Source: Rhizorhabdus dicambivorans (GTDB lineage: Bacteria; Pseudomonadota; Alphaproteobacteria; Sphingomonadales; Sphingomonadaceae). Taken from it: a stretch of 64,000 nt of DNA. Both the position numbers and the translations under genes were made by a program. Below, piece after piece: positions 37,697-46,365 of the stretch (position 1 is the stretch's first letter; each line of letters starts with the position of its first letter). The notes under the pieces are model-generated. The model did not search any database. It was not told the DNA's origin and saw nothing but the letters and a program-made list of their open reading frames with translations. Where the stretch lies: assembly GCF_002355275.1 (NCBI RefSeq), contig NZ_CP023449.1, forward strand, positions 1,466,001 to 1,530,000, in the 5' to 3' direction.

Positions 37697-38121
37697 AAAA
37701 GGCGGAGCGGGCAGCGATCAACGCGATGCTGGAGAGTCTGGCACCAACGGGCGTCTATGGGCTGGTCAGGACCCGCGTCGATATCGAGATGTTTCACCCG
37801 GCAGGTGGCTTGCCGATCCCGATGGGATCGATCGAAAGCGACGGGCGGCTTTCGATCGATGCGCTGGCGGCGCACGTACCGTCGAAATTCGCCCGCATCT
37901 ATGCGCTCGACCTGGCGGCGCTGCTCGGGTGCCGCACCACCGGATGGCGCGACATGGTGCTGGTCGACGTCAGTGGTGAAAGACCGCATGTCGCGCCGCT
38001 GCTCGTCGATGGCGGACGGGCATGGGCCGAGCGGCTCGTCATTCACGGGGAGTGGATCAGATCCTATCTGCAGGACGAAGCCGCCGGCCGGCCCGCCGAC
38101 GGCTTCCTCCTTGGCAGTTGA
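37693..38121 (+). CDS. unknown 142-aa protein, stand-alone copy of the nuclease C-terminal domain
   Basis: This protein has no recognised family. Residues 7-79 align without a gap to residues 271-343 of the upstream nuclease-like protein: shared PxGVY, HPxG, PIxxGxI, DAxA, VPxxxARxY and LAxLxG, 30 of 73 identical by eye. A conserved AW near residue 105 of the copy extends the match. Its start overlaps the upstream stop by ATGA, so the two are made together. It could form a heterodimer with the nuclease, regulate it or be a duplicated substrate-binding module. It ends convergent with the methyltransferase gene 28 bp away. Confidence 0.8.
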   Translation: MKKAERAAINAMLESLAPTGVYGLVRTRVDIEMFHPAGGLPIPMGSIESDGRLSIDALAAHVPSKFARIYALDLAALLGCRTTGWRDMVLVDVSGERPHVAPLLVDGGRAWAERLVIHGEWIRSYLQDEAAGRPADGFLLGS

Positions 38122-38148
38122 CGACCGTCGTCATTGGAGGGGCTACCG

Positions 38149-39612
38149 TTATGCGGGAGCATCCCCGCTGGACTTGCTCTCCTCGCTCTCCTGCGCCCGC
38201 GCGATCGCGAGCTGCTCGAAGGTCATCCGCTCATTGGCGTGAATGGCCACCTTGCCGGTCGCGTCCTGCCAGCGCCGGATGGTGACATCAACATAGGCGG
38301 GGTCGAGCTCGATACCACGACAGCGCCGCTTTTCCTTTTCACAGGCCATGAGCGTCGTGCCCGAGCCCATGAACGGGTCGAACACGATGTCGCCCCGCTT
38401 CGTCACGTCGAGCAGGGCGTCGGCGACCAACTCAACCGGCTTGGGCGTCGGATGGTCCTTCAGAGCCTTGCCCGCTGACGATCCGATGCGGTTGGCGCCC
38501 GGATATTCCCAGACGTTCATCCGGTCGCGTCCGCCGCGACCAAGCAGGACATTGTTTGTGCCAGGGGACTTGGCCGTGCAGAACACGGCGATCTCCTCAT
38601 AGGCCGAACGATATAGCCCGCCCATGCCGCCCGACCCTTTGAACCAGACCACCTTGTTGATGCGCTCAAGGCCGGCGTTGCGGCCGGCCAAGAGCAGCAA
38701 GTCGATCTGCCGCCAGTCCATGCAGGCGAACATAACGGCTCCCTCGGCGCAATGCTCGCGGCATCGCGTGAGATAGGTGCTCAAGAAGGTGGTGAACCCG
38801 TCGTCCGACATTTCGCCGCAGCCCATGGCGAAATCGCTATGCTTCACCTTGCCGAGACCGCTTACCACCCCATCGATCTTGATATTATACGGTGGGTCCG
38901 AGAATACGCAGTTGATCACCTCACCGGCGAGCAGAAGCAGGTAGCTGGACGCTTCCCGAGCATCGCCGCAATATTGCACGTGGTCGCCGAGGATCCAGAG
39001 ATCGCCAGGACGGGATACCGGGACGAACGGAACCGGTGGTATGACGTCGCTGACCAGCGCCTCGTCAACGACCGTGCCGAGGATCAGGTCGAGCTGGCTG
39101 GCATCGAAACCGGTTATGCTGAGGTCAAGGCCAAAGGCCTCCAACTCCTGCAGTTCCGTTGCCAACTCCTCCAGCTCGAACTTCCCGAGCACGGGAAGGT
39201 TGTTCAGCGTGACGTGCGCAAGCCGCTCTTCTTCCGGGGAAAGATGCTCCACAACGAGGCATTGAACCTCTTCCAGCCCGAGCCGCCTGGCGGCTTCAGC
39301 CACGATGGCGCCATTGATGATTTCGCCTTTGGCATTGATCAGCAAGGGCGCCAGGAAACCCAGAACCTGGATCGACGCGATCACACGCTCGAGTTGATCT
39401 GGATTCACCTTTCGCGGCCGCTTTTCACGGAGCTTCAGATCAGCGAGCCGGCGCGTGACAAGCTTGAGCTCGGGTGTCAGGTCGTTTCGCACGGGGTGTG
39501 AAATCGCGGTCAGGCTCACTTCGTCAGAGCGGCCTTTACGACGCGCGCGTTCCCGCGCCAAAATCTGCTGCTTCAGGCTTGGCTGAAAATCCTGTTTCAC
39601 TTGAGTTGCCAT
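38149..39612 (-). CDS. ParB-like domain fused to beta-class DNA (N4/N6) methyltransferase
   Basis: This is a 487-aa fusion. Residues about 55-135 are a ParB/Srx-type nuclease-like N-domain (KVNPDQLERVIASIQVLGF, then GEIINGAIVAEAARRLGLEEV). Residues about 200-440 are an adenine/cytosine amino-methyltransferase with DPPY at 239-242 and the SAM-binding DPFMGSGTT at 412-420. DPPY before FxGxG is the beta-class order. HPTPKPVELV precedes the SAM motif, as usual. The ATG at 39612 follows AAAGGACC. Such ParB-methylases are common in prophages and integrative elements, usually as orphan modifiers. The target site cannot be read from sequence. Confidence 0.9.
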   Translation of the reverse strand: MATQVKQDFQPSLKQQILARERARRKGRSDEVSLTAISHPVRNDLTPELKLVTRRLADLKLREKRPRKVNPDQLERVIASIQVLGFLAPLLINAKGEIINGAIVAEAARRLGLEEVQCLVVEHLSPEEERLAHVTLNNLPVLGKFELEELATELQELEAFGLDLSITGFDASQLDLILGTVVDEALVSDVIPPVPFVPVSRPGDLWILGDHVQYCGDAREASSYLLLLAGEVINCVFSDPPYNIKIDGVVSGLGKVKHSDFAMGCGEMSDDGFTTFLSTYLTRCREHCAEGAVMFACMDWRQIDLLLLAGRNAGLERINKVVWFKGSGGMGGLYRSAYEEIAVFCTAKSPGTNNVLLGRGGRDRMNVWEYPGANRIGSSAGKALKDHPTPKPVELVADALLDVTKRGDIVFDPFMGSGTTLMACEKEKRRCRGIELDPAYVDVTIRRWQDATGKVAIHANERMTFEQLAIARAQESEESKSSGDAPA

Positions 39613-39674
39613 GATCGGTCCTTTGGGTCGCCTTGAGCTGGCGACCTGAGAAATGGTGGATGAAGGCGGCAGTG

Positions 39675-40847
39675 CTATTTCTTCGGCTTGGCGCCGTACT
39701 GCCACCCGCCCTTGTTGCGGATCTCCTGATCCGCTGGACCCTTTTCGATCCAGCAGAGCCTCTCGCCCTTTTTGAGTCCTTCAGCTGAAGGTTTTTGACC
39801 ACTGTTCTTGGCCGAAAAGGACGGAGGCGGGCCAACACCGGGATAGGGATGTTCGGTATCTGCCGCGCAATTCGGTTTCTCCAGCGGGTCGGTCGGAGTG
39901 CTTCCCGGCGCTATGCTGTCGCTGCCGTCCACCGGAATCGCGCCGGCTTGTGCGTTCTCCGCGTCGACGTCTTGTGTGGGCGGGTTTGTAGATTCGACAT
40001 TGGGGGATGGTGTGCCGATCTGACCATGCGCGGGATCAAGGGGATCATGCGGATCACAGGCGTTCAACTCGTTGTCACCAGTCTCCGAATCTGCGCCTTC
40101 TATGGATTGCGCCTCGTCGTCTATCGGGTACTCCTCTGGCTCAGCTGGCCCGGGCGACGATGTGTAATAGGCGTTTTGACCAGCGTTCTTGGTCGATTCT
40201 TGAGCCTTGGATTCCTTGAGCTCCGCATATTCCAGCTGAAGCTCGGCGAGCAATCGATCCTCTTCTCCCTTGAACATGGGCACGCCGATGAGCTCTTCCA
40301 GATCCACGCCATCGTCGGGCTCCTCGCCATTCAGAGCCCTGATAATCATCGATTTAAGAGCCCAAGACCGTTGATTCCACGCCTCGCTATTGAGCCGTTC
40401 GATTTCCGTGGCCCGCCTGTGCTGGCGTTGATTTAGGCGCTCAAACGCCCCGATCGAGGTCAGCAGCCTCATTGTCTCGGTCCAATCCCGCCGGCTTCCC
40501 GCAAACAAATGCTTCTTGCCCTGCTGTATCGCAGCGTAGACGCAGGGAACCTGGATCACTCGACCGCCCTCTTTATAGGGCACCAGTTCCTCGAGCATGT
40601 CTGCGCCGAGTTCCGCGAAATCGGTGATGGGGAGTGATTTGGGCCGCTGCGCAGGATCTACTGCATTCCAAGCCGTCCAACCGTAGTCAGCCGGTGGCTT
40701 CCGCCTACGCTTTGGTTGGTTGGTGCTGGAAAATAGCGTGCTTCGCTTCGGGTTCTTATCGCCTGGCGGCTTACCCCGGAAATGGCCGCCCAGATCCTCT
40801 GGACCGCCGTGAAAACTGGTATCATGCGTCGATCGCCGACGAGACAT
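39675..40847 (-). CDS. unknown 390-aa protein with acidic low-complexity centre
   Basis: No family is recognised with confidence. The basic N-terminus (HFRGKPPGDKNPKR...) loosely recalls the DNA-binding leader of DUF5681-type proteins that accompany ParB-methylases. A middle part (about 70-185) is predicted helical (DWTETMRLLTSIGAFERL). A long acidic, Pro/Asp/Glu-rich stretch (about 215-345) looks disordered. The C-terminus is short and basic (GGWQYGAKPKK). AGGGGGCG precedes the ATG. It lies 62 bp upstream of the methyltransferase on the same strand, so the two are probably co-transcribed. A scaffold, terminase-like or DNA-handling role is only a guess. Confidence 0.7.
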   Translation of the reverse strand: MSRRRSTHDTSFHGGPEDLGGHFRGKPPGDKNPKRSTLFSSTNQPKRRRKPPADYGWTAWNAVDPAQRPKSLPITDFAELGADMLEELVPYKEGGRVIQVPCVYAAIQQGKKHLFAGSRRDWTETMRLLTSIGAFERLNQRQHRRATEIERLNSEAWNQRSWALKSMIIRALNGEEPDDGVDLEELIGVPMFKGEEDRLLAELQLEYAELKESKAQESTKNAGQNAYYTSSPGPAEPEEYPIDDEAQSIEGADSETGDNELNACDPHDPLDPAHGQIGTPSPNVESTNPPTQDVDAENAQAGAIPVDGSDSIAPGSTPTDPLEKPNCAADTEHPYPGVGPPPSFSAKNSGQKPSAEGLKKGERLCWIEKGPADQEIRNKGGWQYGAKPKK

Positions 40848-41476
40848 AACGCCCCCTGCTCTGCACAGGTCCTCGACGCGCGAGGGCTGCGCCCAAATGT
40901 TGGGTTAGCTGTCTGAGGCGAGGTTGGACGCTGCCACAGACGGAGGGCCGGGTATGTCTAAGGGCGCTCGTCAGGCGCCTCCCGCCATTATTATTTAGAC
41001 TCGCCTCGCGGCTAATCTACTCCCGTGCGGGGACACTTTTCCAACCAAGTACGCCCCGCACGTAAGCTGACCTGTGATGCCACCTGTCAGCGCCTCCTAA
41101 TAGACATCCTGCTCCCCAACCTTGTCAACTGAGCTTTCGAAAATCTTCGAAGGGCACGTCCCCGTGCTGCTCCATCGACGGTGCCGTGCAGTCCCCATAG
41201 CTCCCGCGGACCACCCGTACCTCACCCGTGACACCACCCGTGCATCGGGGACGGGTGAGGGCGCTAAAAGTGCCCGAAAACTGCGGCTGTGTTCAAGGTT
41301 GGGGCACCGAATCGCGAAGAAAATCAGATTTATCGGAAGTGACGGGAGGGAACGGGTGAAACTCGCACCTGAGACGACCTTGGTCTAGACCCGCTGGCGC
41401 ACCATTTTTTTATCCCGCCATATCAATAACTAACTTCATTTCTGTGGTGCCGGAATTGTCCCCGCTTTGGCGGTGA
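40848..41476. other. long intergenic stretch at the island edge
   Basis: No convincing gene was seen in these 629 bases. The only frame of note (41122-41388) needs a TTG start and has no recognisable character. A 9-bp inverted repeat CGTGCGGGG/CCCCGCACG (41024-41032 and 41054-41062) lies about 180 bp upstream of the 390-aa gene. The right island repeat and the TGGCGCACCA plus T-run sequence lie at 41392-41411. Confidence 0.5.
41392..41404. repeat. right copy of inverted repeat bounding the accessory island, resembles a tRNA 3' end
   Basis: CGCTGGCGCACCA is the inverted partner of 34738-34750. It ends in ACCA and is followed by a T-run, as a tRNA or tmRNA 3' end would be, but no matching acceptor stem or T-loop was found upstream. 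It may be an attachment-site remnant or an element end. Confidence 0.3.
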
Positions 41477-41707
41477 TTACAGCATCTGCCGCCGAGCCGT
41501 GAGACGCTTTCGCGTGGCCTTGATGCGTTGAAATTGCTCGACTTTCTGTAAGCGCGATTTTGGTGGTCGGCCGATGCGATGCGCATCAAGCTGCGGGTTT
41601 GCTGCGCAGCTCTGGTTGCCCGAGCCTTCGTCACTTTGCGTGGCAAGGAGCGAGCGGAGGATAGTTGAGGCCATTGTTGGATTCGTCGGCAGGCGAGATC
41701 GCGGCAC
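41477..41707 (-). CDS. possible small basic protein with AT-hook-like motif
   Basis: This is a 76-aa frame starting at a GTG. Its C-terminal half is basic and contains RIGRPPKSRL, which recalls an AT-hook, then KVEQFQRIKATRKRLTARR. Codon third positions are only moderately G+C-rich and there is no clear ribosome binding site. It may be a remnant of a DNA-binding protein from the neighbouring element. It could equally be non-coding. Confidence 0.25.
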   Translation of the reverse strand: MPRSRLPTNPTMASTILRSLLATQSDEGSGNQSCAANPQLDAHRIGRPPKSRLQKVEQFQRIKATRKRLTARRQML

Positions 41708-41850
41708 CTTGGCGTACCCATGTCATCCAGGGCATGGAGTAATCCATCCAATTGGATGGAACTCTTGCACTGCGGCCTACCAGGTGGTGAACCTATAAAT
41801 GGAATGGTCTATTCATAGACCGCCGATCGCTACTGTAATAGGTTCGTCAG

Positions 41851-42150
41851 ATGAACCAAGAGCAGCAATGGTTGCGAGAGCATAGCCGTAAGCGTCGCAT
41901 TCGCGAGACGAATGAGCGGCGTCGCCGATTGATAGGATTGGCGGGTGCTAGGTTTATCCGGCGAGTTTCTGCGGTCATTTCGATCATATGCCTGCTGCTG
42001 ATTTCCCTTTCCGTGCTGCTAAACTGGGGCAAGTTCAATTGGGCTGACTTGTCGATCCAGATAGCGCTGTCTGTGCTCGCCCTGGTCGCCCTCAACGGCG
42101 TGGCATGGCTGATCGAATGGTTGCTCCGACACATTGCGAACGCGGGATGA
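41851..42150 (+). CDS. small membrane protein of unknown function
   Basis: This 99-aa protein has a strongly basic N-terminus (HSRKRRIRETNERRRR) and two hydrophobic segments (about 39-57, ISIICLLLISLSVLL; and 70-90, IALSVLALVALNGVAWLI). It therefore probably spans the inner membrane twice with its N-terminus in the cytoplasm. The start has only a weak AGGTTCG upstream. It stands alone between the accessory island and the crotonase operon, with no functional clue. Confidence 0.5.
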   Translation: MNQEQQWLREHSRKRRIRETNERRRRLIGLAGARFIRRVSAVISIICLLLISLSVLLNWGKFNWADLSIQIALSVLALVALNGVAWLIEWLLRHIANAG

Positions 42151-42292
42151 CAGTGTGCTATGGGGCGAAGAGCAGCTGCATGCTTCCATAATGCACTGAA
42201 CTCTGATTCAGATTCGGTATGAGCTGATCTCGGTGTCCATCAAACCGGCAGCAGTTCAGTGCATCGTACCGATAGGAGCAGCAGCATACACC

Positions 42293-43093
42293 TCAGTCTC
42301 TGAACGATGGTTCGCGCTTCTCCAGATTCGCTTGGAGGGCTTCCCTCTGATTCGCCCTTCCCATCAATGTGAGCTGCTCTTCTGTTTCGAGCAGCAATAT
42401 GTTGCGCTGATCGCCGTCGGCGGCAAGGTTGAGCAGCCGCTTCCCGCTGCGAACAGCATTCGGGCTCTTTGCGGCGATCTCCGTCGCCAACGCCATCGCG
42501 GCTTCGTGGGGATTTGCCGACAGGCGGGTGACCAAGCCGAGACCGGCCGCCTCCTCCCCCGAGACCTGCCGGCCGGTCCAGGTCAGCTCGCGCGCGACGT
42601 CATCGCGGACGAGGTTCCTCAACAGCGCCATGCCGCCCATGTCGGGAATCAGGCCCCAGCGGATCTCCATCACGGACAATCGGGCGTCGGGCGTCGCGAA
42701 GCGGATGTCGCAGCCCAACGCGATCTGCAGGCCGCCGCCAAACGCAGCGCCGTGGATCGAGGCGATAACGGGCATGGGAAGATCGCGCCACGTCATCGCC
42801 ATCTGCTGGGCGCGGTTCGCCCCGCTGGAGCTGCGTGTCTTGCCGAACAGGCGGTCACTCGGTGGCTCGTCGCCTGCCATGTCCGTGAAGTTGCTCATGT
42901 CCAGGCCGGCGCAGAACGCCCGTCCTTCGCCTGAGAGGACGACCGCGCGAACGGTCTTCTCCTGGGCCAGCCGCTCACCTGTCCGGATGACCGCATCGAA
43001 CATTGCGTCGTCCAACGCGTTCAGCTTGTCGGGCCGATTCAAGCGGACATCGGCGACGCCCGCCCGAATGTCGACGGTAATACGGTCGTTCAT
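42293..43093 (-). CDS. enoyl-CoA hydratase/isomerase (crotonase) family protein
   Basis: This is a 266-aa crotonase-fold protein. Oxyanion-hole segments are AFCAGLDMSNF and GAAFGGGLQIALGCD. The first hydratase Glu position holds Gln, and the second keeps Glu (SVMEIRWGLIPDMGG), with an Asp in the IPD position that many isomerases use. An isomerase or altered hydratase role is more likely than simple hydration. GCAGGAGCTGCTA before the ATG at 43093 is a good ribosome binding site. It is the last gene of a five-gene minus-strand operon that starts at 48227. Confidence 0.87.
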   Translation of the reverse strand: MNDRITVDIRAGVADVRLNRPDKLNALDDAMFDAVIRTGERLAQEKTVRAVVLSGEGRAFCAGLDMSNFTDMAGDEPPSDRLFGKTRSSSGANRAQQMAMTWRDLPMPVIASIHGAAFGGGLQIALGCDIRFATPDARLSVMEIRWGLIPDMGGMALLRNLVRDDVARELTWTGRQVSGEEAAGLGLVTRLSANPHEAAMALATEIAAKSPNAVRSGKRLLNLAADGDQRNILLLETEEQLTLMGRANQREALQANLEKREPSFRD

Positions 43094-43157
43094 TAGCAGC
43101 TCCTGCGAATGGACCGCTGCCGAGTGACCAGATGGACCCGCTGGAGGGCCGGCGCTG

Positions 43158-44411
43158 TCACGGCGAGGGTTCCGGGGCGGCAAGAGTCGGGTAGGCGCCC
43201 AGGGTGCCGATCAGCACCCCCGACAGGGCGAAGGTGGTACCCACTATCAGGAGGAGGTTCGAGTAGTCTCCGAAATGGTCGAACATCTGGGCTCCGAACA
43301 TTGGACCGAGCCCCGCCCCGCAGCTCAGCAGGCCGACGACGGTGCCGAAGACCAGTCCATAGTGTCGAACGCCGAAGTAGCGGGCTGCGAGATAGGCGAT
43401 CACGTCGAACTCGGCACCAGCCGAGAAGCCGATCAGTACCGCCACGACGAACGCGAAGCTCAGCCCCGCATCGGCGAGCAGCAAGGCACAACCCACAGCT
43501 GGGAGGGCGAGCGCAATCAGCCCTATCAGAGGACCATTGAACCGGTCCAGCAGCCAGCCTGTCACCAGGCGCCCGACTATCGTGGCGAGCCCGATGACCG
43601 AGGCTATCCCGGCTGCGGTCAGCGGCGAGGCTCCCTTGCCCCTGAGGATGGGAATGAAGTGGACAGTGAGGGAACTGATCGCGATCCCGACCAGCAGGCA
43701 AGCCAGGGCCATCTGGGCGAACCTGCGCGACCGGAAGATTTCTCTAGGGGTTAGGCCGGGTAACTTGGAACGGTCGATTGTAATCGCTTCCGCCTTGTCG
43801 CGTCGACGCTGATCGGACGCATCGAAGAAGAAGAACCAGGCGGGGAGGGAGAGCAGTGCGAAGATCGCAGCCAAGCCAATGTAGGCACCCCGCCAGCCGA
43901 ACGATTGCTGCAGCAGTGTGAGGATGAACGGAAGACAGAAGGAGGCCAAGCCCGTTCCAGAAAGCGTGACCGCGATAGCCAGACCGCGGCTTTGGTCGAA
44001 GCGGCTGATGACGGCTGCCGTCCAGACCGTCGACTTTATGAACAGAGCCGCGACGGCGAGGAAGGTCCAACCGGCCCACCACGTCCATTTACTGGCGCCG
44101 GCGATGGCCAGTGACGCTAGCGCGAGGCAGAACATGACCAGCCCGGGCAGGGCGATCCTGCGGGATCCGAAGCGATCGACGGCATGCCCCATCAACGGGG
44201 CCAGCGTAACGATGATGACGCTCATGATGGCGGCCCCGGACGAGATCTGCAGCCGGGACCAGCCGGTGTCGTCCTGGATGGCGGTCATGAGGGCGCCCAA
44301 GGTCAGATTCGGACTTGCCGACATGCCCATGCCGATCGCGGCGATGAGCGGAATCTTCCAGCCGACGGACCATTCGCGCCGCTCCGCAGCTCCCAGGGTC
44401 AGCGAGTTCAT
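43158..44411 (-). CDS. MFS transporter, monocarboxylate/oxalate-antiporter-like
   Basis: This is a 417-aa transporter with about 12 membrane segments. It shares layout with the MFS protein at 3126-4457 (TAIQDDTGWSRLQIS, then APLMGHAVDRFGSRR). The start at 44411 has no strong Shine-Dalgarno, but the N-terminus is complete for the family. It lies between the acyl-CoA ligase and a crotonase gene, so it probably imports the carboxylic acid activated by the ligase. Confidence 0.9.
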   Translation of the reverse strand: MNSLTLGAAERREWSVGWKIPLIAAIGMGMSASPNLTLGALMTAIQDDTGWSRLQISSGAAIMSVIIVTLAPLMGHAVDRFGSRRIALPGLVMFCLALASLAIAGASKWTWWAGWTFLAVAALFIKSTVWTAAVISRFDQSRGLAIAVTLSGTGLASFCLPFILTLLQQSFGWRGAYIGLAAIFALLSLPAWFFFFDASDQRRRDKAEAITIDRSKLPGLTPREIFRSRRFAQMALACLLVGIAISSLTVHFIPILRGKGASPLTAAGIASVIGLATIVGRLVTGWLLDRFNGPLIGLIALALPAVGCALLLADAGLSFAFVVAVLIGFSAGAEFDVIAYLAARYFGVRHYGLVFGTVVGLLSCGAGLGPMFGAQMFDHFGDYSNLLLIVGTTFALSGVLIGTLGAYPTLAAPEPSP

Positions 44412-44560
44412 CGGCGGGCGCGGCCGGAACGAACCGACACAGCGTGCGCGGCCCGCTGCTCATCGAGGCGGTCGACCATTCGGGACTGACGCAAGCAAAC
44501 CATCAGCTATGGAGCCTCATATCATGTGAGCGTATGACGAACCGATGGGGCATCGCGACA

Positions 44561-46252
44561 TCAGCCGGGGACCTGCGTGGTCGGCGGTTTCCGACGGCTG
44601 GTTTCGAGTGCCAGCCTGAGTTCACCGCTGCCGATCCAGTCCCGCAGGGTGGGCTTCACGATCTTGTTCATGGCGTTTCGCGGCATCGCATCGGCGACAT
44701 AGTAATATTTCGGCACCTTGTAGCCGGCGAGCTGCGTCCTGAGCCATGCATCGATTTCCGCCAGGTCTGGTTCGTCGCGTGCCGGTTGGACCACCGCGGC
44801 GACCACCTGGCCCAGCCTGTCGTCGGGAAGGCCCACAACGGCGGCCGCGGCCACGTGGGGATGCTCTTCCATCGTACGTTCGACCTCGGCCGGATAGATG
44901 TTGGCTCCCCCCCGGATGATCATGTCGTTGCGTCGGTCGAGGATGTACAACCGCCCTTCCTCGTCCAGCCGGCCGACGTCCCCCGTCAGCAGCCAACCGT
45001 TCTTCAGGGCCTGCGCCGTTGCCTCGGGCCGGCGCCAGTAGCCTAGCAGGGGTGTATATACCCCCGCCCATGCTCCGGTTCGGCTGGCCCTGATCGCCAC
45101 TTCGCCTGCTTCTCCCAAGGCGACCATTTTCTGCTCTTCGTCGAGGATGCCGATCTCCAGGTGGGGGAAGGCCCGGCCGCTCGAACCTGGTACAAAGGGC
45201 TCCGTGGGGTCCGTTTGCGCGACAGAGGTCGGCGCTTCGGTCAGGCCGTAGACGAGTTGCACCTCCGAGCCGAACCGCTCCCTGAAGGCGCGCCGTACAT
45301 TATCGGGCAGACTCGCTCCGCCGGTCAGCGGTCGCACGAGAGACGGCAGCCGCCGGTTGCTGACCCGCGGATCCATCAAAAGGTCATGCAGCATCGTCGG
45401 CACGGCGAAGAGCACTTCTATGCTCTCTTTCTCCACCCAGTCCGCAACACCCTCGGGGTCGGTCCGATCCATGCAGATCAGGGTTCCCCCGCCGGCGAAT
45501 GCCAGCACCCCGGCCCGGATCATGATGTTGTTGATCGTGAAGGCCTGTGCGCAGCCGCGGCGCAGACCCACGTCCCAGTCTCCCCTGGCGACCCAGGCCG
45601 CCGCGACGACGGCCACGTTGTGCTGGCTGTGCACCGCGCCCTTCGGCCGGCCCGTCGTGCCGCTGGTGTAGGAAATCAGCGCAGGGGCATGCGGATCGAT
45701 GGCCACGTCGGCGCGTGGCGCGCCGGCGGCCTCGCGCACCGCCACGCGCCATTCGTCATCCTGCAAGGTCCCGTTCATCCGCACGATACGCGGCTTGAAG
45801 TCCGCATCCTGGAGCGAGGACACGAGCCCCGACAGATTCTCGTCGTCGATCAGCAGCAGCGACGCCTCGCAGTCGAGAAGCAGGTACAGTTTCTCTCGCG
45901 GTGCCAGCACGCGGTTCATGCCGATCCAGATGGCCCCCAGGCGCTGCGAGGCGAGGAAGGCTATGATGAGGTCAGCACTGTTGAAGGAGGATGCCGCGAT
46001 GCGATCGCCGGCCCGGATGCCGAAGCCCATAAGGGCCTGACAGGCCGCGTTCACCGCCCCATCGAGTTCGGCATAGCTGTACCGACTGTTGCGATCGACC
46101 AACGCTTCGCTATCTGGCCGCTCCCTGAGAGGCTGCTCCAGCACGTCGGCGATGGTCTGTGCGCCGAAGGGGATACTGGGACGGGAGACCGGCGCAGCGA
46201 GGCCGAACCTCCCGAAGTCCAACTCATAGTCGCGTTCCACGATCTCTCCCAT
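44561..46252 (-). CDS. acyl-CoA ligase (AMP-binding family)
   Basis: This is a 563-aa ligase with the P-loop motif SYTSGTTGRPKGAVHS, motif A5 YGLTEAPTS, the hinge LDRRNDMIIRGGANIYPAEVE and the C-terminal swing domain ending MNKIVKPTL, which supplies the catalytic Lys. It would convert a carboxylic acid to its CoA thioester. Gaps to its neighbours are about 110-150 bp, so internal promoters are possible, but orientation and theme fit one operon with the crotonases, nitronate monooxygenase and MFS transporter. Confidence 0.92.
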   Translation of the reverse strand: MGEIVERDYELDFGRFGLAAPVSRPSIPFGAQTIADVLEQPLRERPDSEALVDRNSRYSYAELDGAVNAACQALMGFGIRAGDRIAASSFNSADLIIAFLASQRLGAIWIGMNRVLAPREKLYLLLDCEASLLLIDDENLSGLVSSLQDADFKPRIVRMNGTLQDDEWRVAVREAAGAPRADVAIDPHAPALISYTSGTTGRPKGAVHSQHNVAVVAAAWVARGDWDVGLRRGCAQAFTINNIMIRAGVLAFAGGGTLICMDRTDPEGVADWVEKESIEVLFAVPTMLHDLLMDPRVSNRRLPSLVRPLTGGASLPDNVRRAFRERFGSEVQLVYGLTEAPTSVAQTDPTEPFVPGSSGRAFPHLEIGILDEEQKMVALGEAGEVAIRASRTGAWAGVYTPLLGYWRRPEATAQALKNGWLLTGDVGRLDEEGRLYILDRRNDMIIRGGANIYPAEVERTMEEHPHVAAAAVVGLPDDRLGQVVAAVVQPARDEPDLAEIDAWLRTQLAGYKVPKYYYVADAMPRNAMNKIVKPTLRDWIGSGELRLALETSRRKPPTTQVPG

Positions 46253-46365
46253 TCACTTCTTGCGGCCGGGGAACATCGTTCGCTCCCGATCCGCGGCCGG
46301 GCGATGCCGGTCCGATTTGCAATCCCTGGACAGGGCTGCGGCTTTCGAGGGCCGCGCCGCTTGCC

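Noticed and set aside
41122-41388. 88-aa frame in the island-edge gap
   Set aside because: It needs a TTG start without ribosome binding site and has no domain or codon support.
41380-41411. A complete tRNA ending in TGGCGCACCA
   Set aside because: No acceptor partner, anticodon arm or T-loop was found upstream; only a 3'-end-like stretch.
42233-42934. 233-aa plus-strand frame
   Set aside because: It is the complement of the crotonase gene at 42293-43093.
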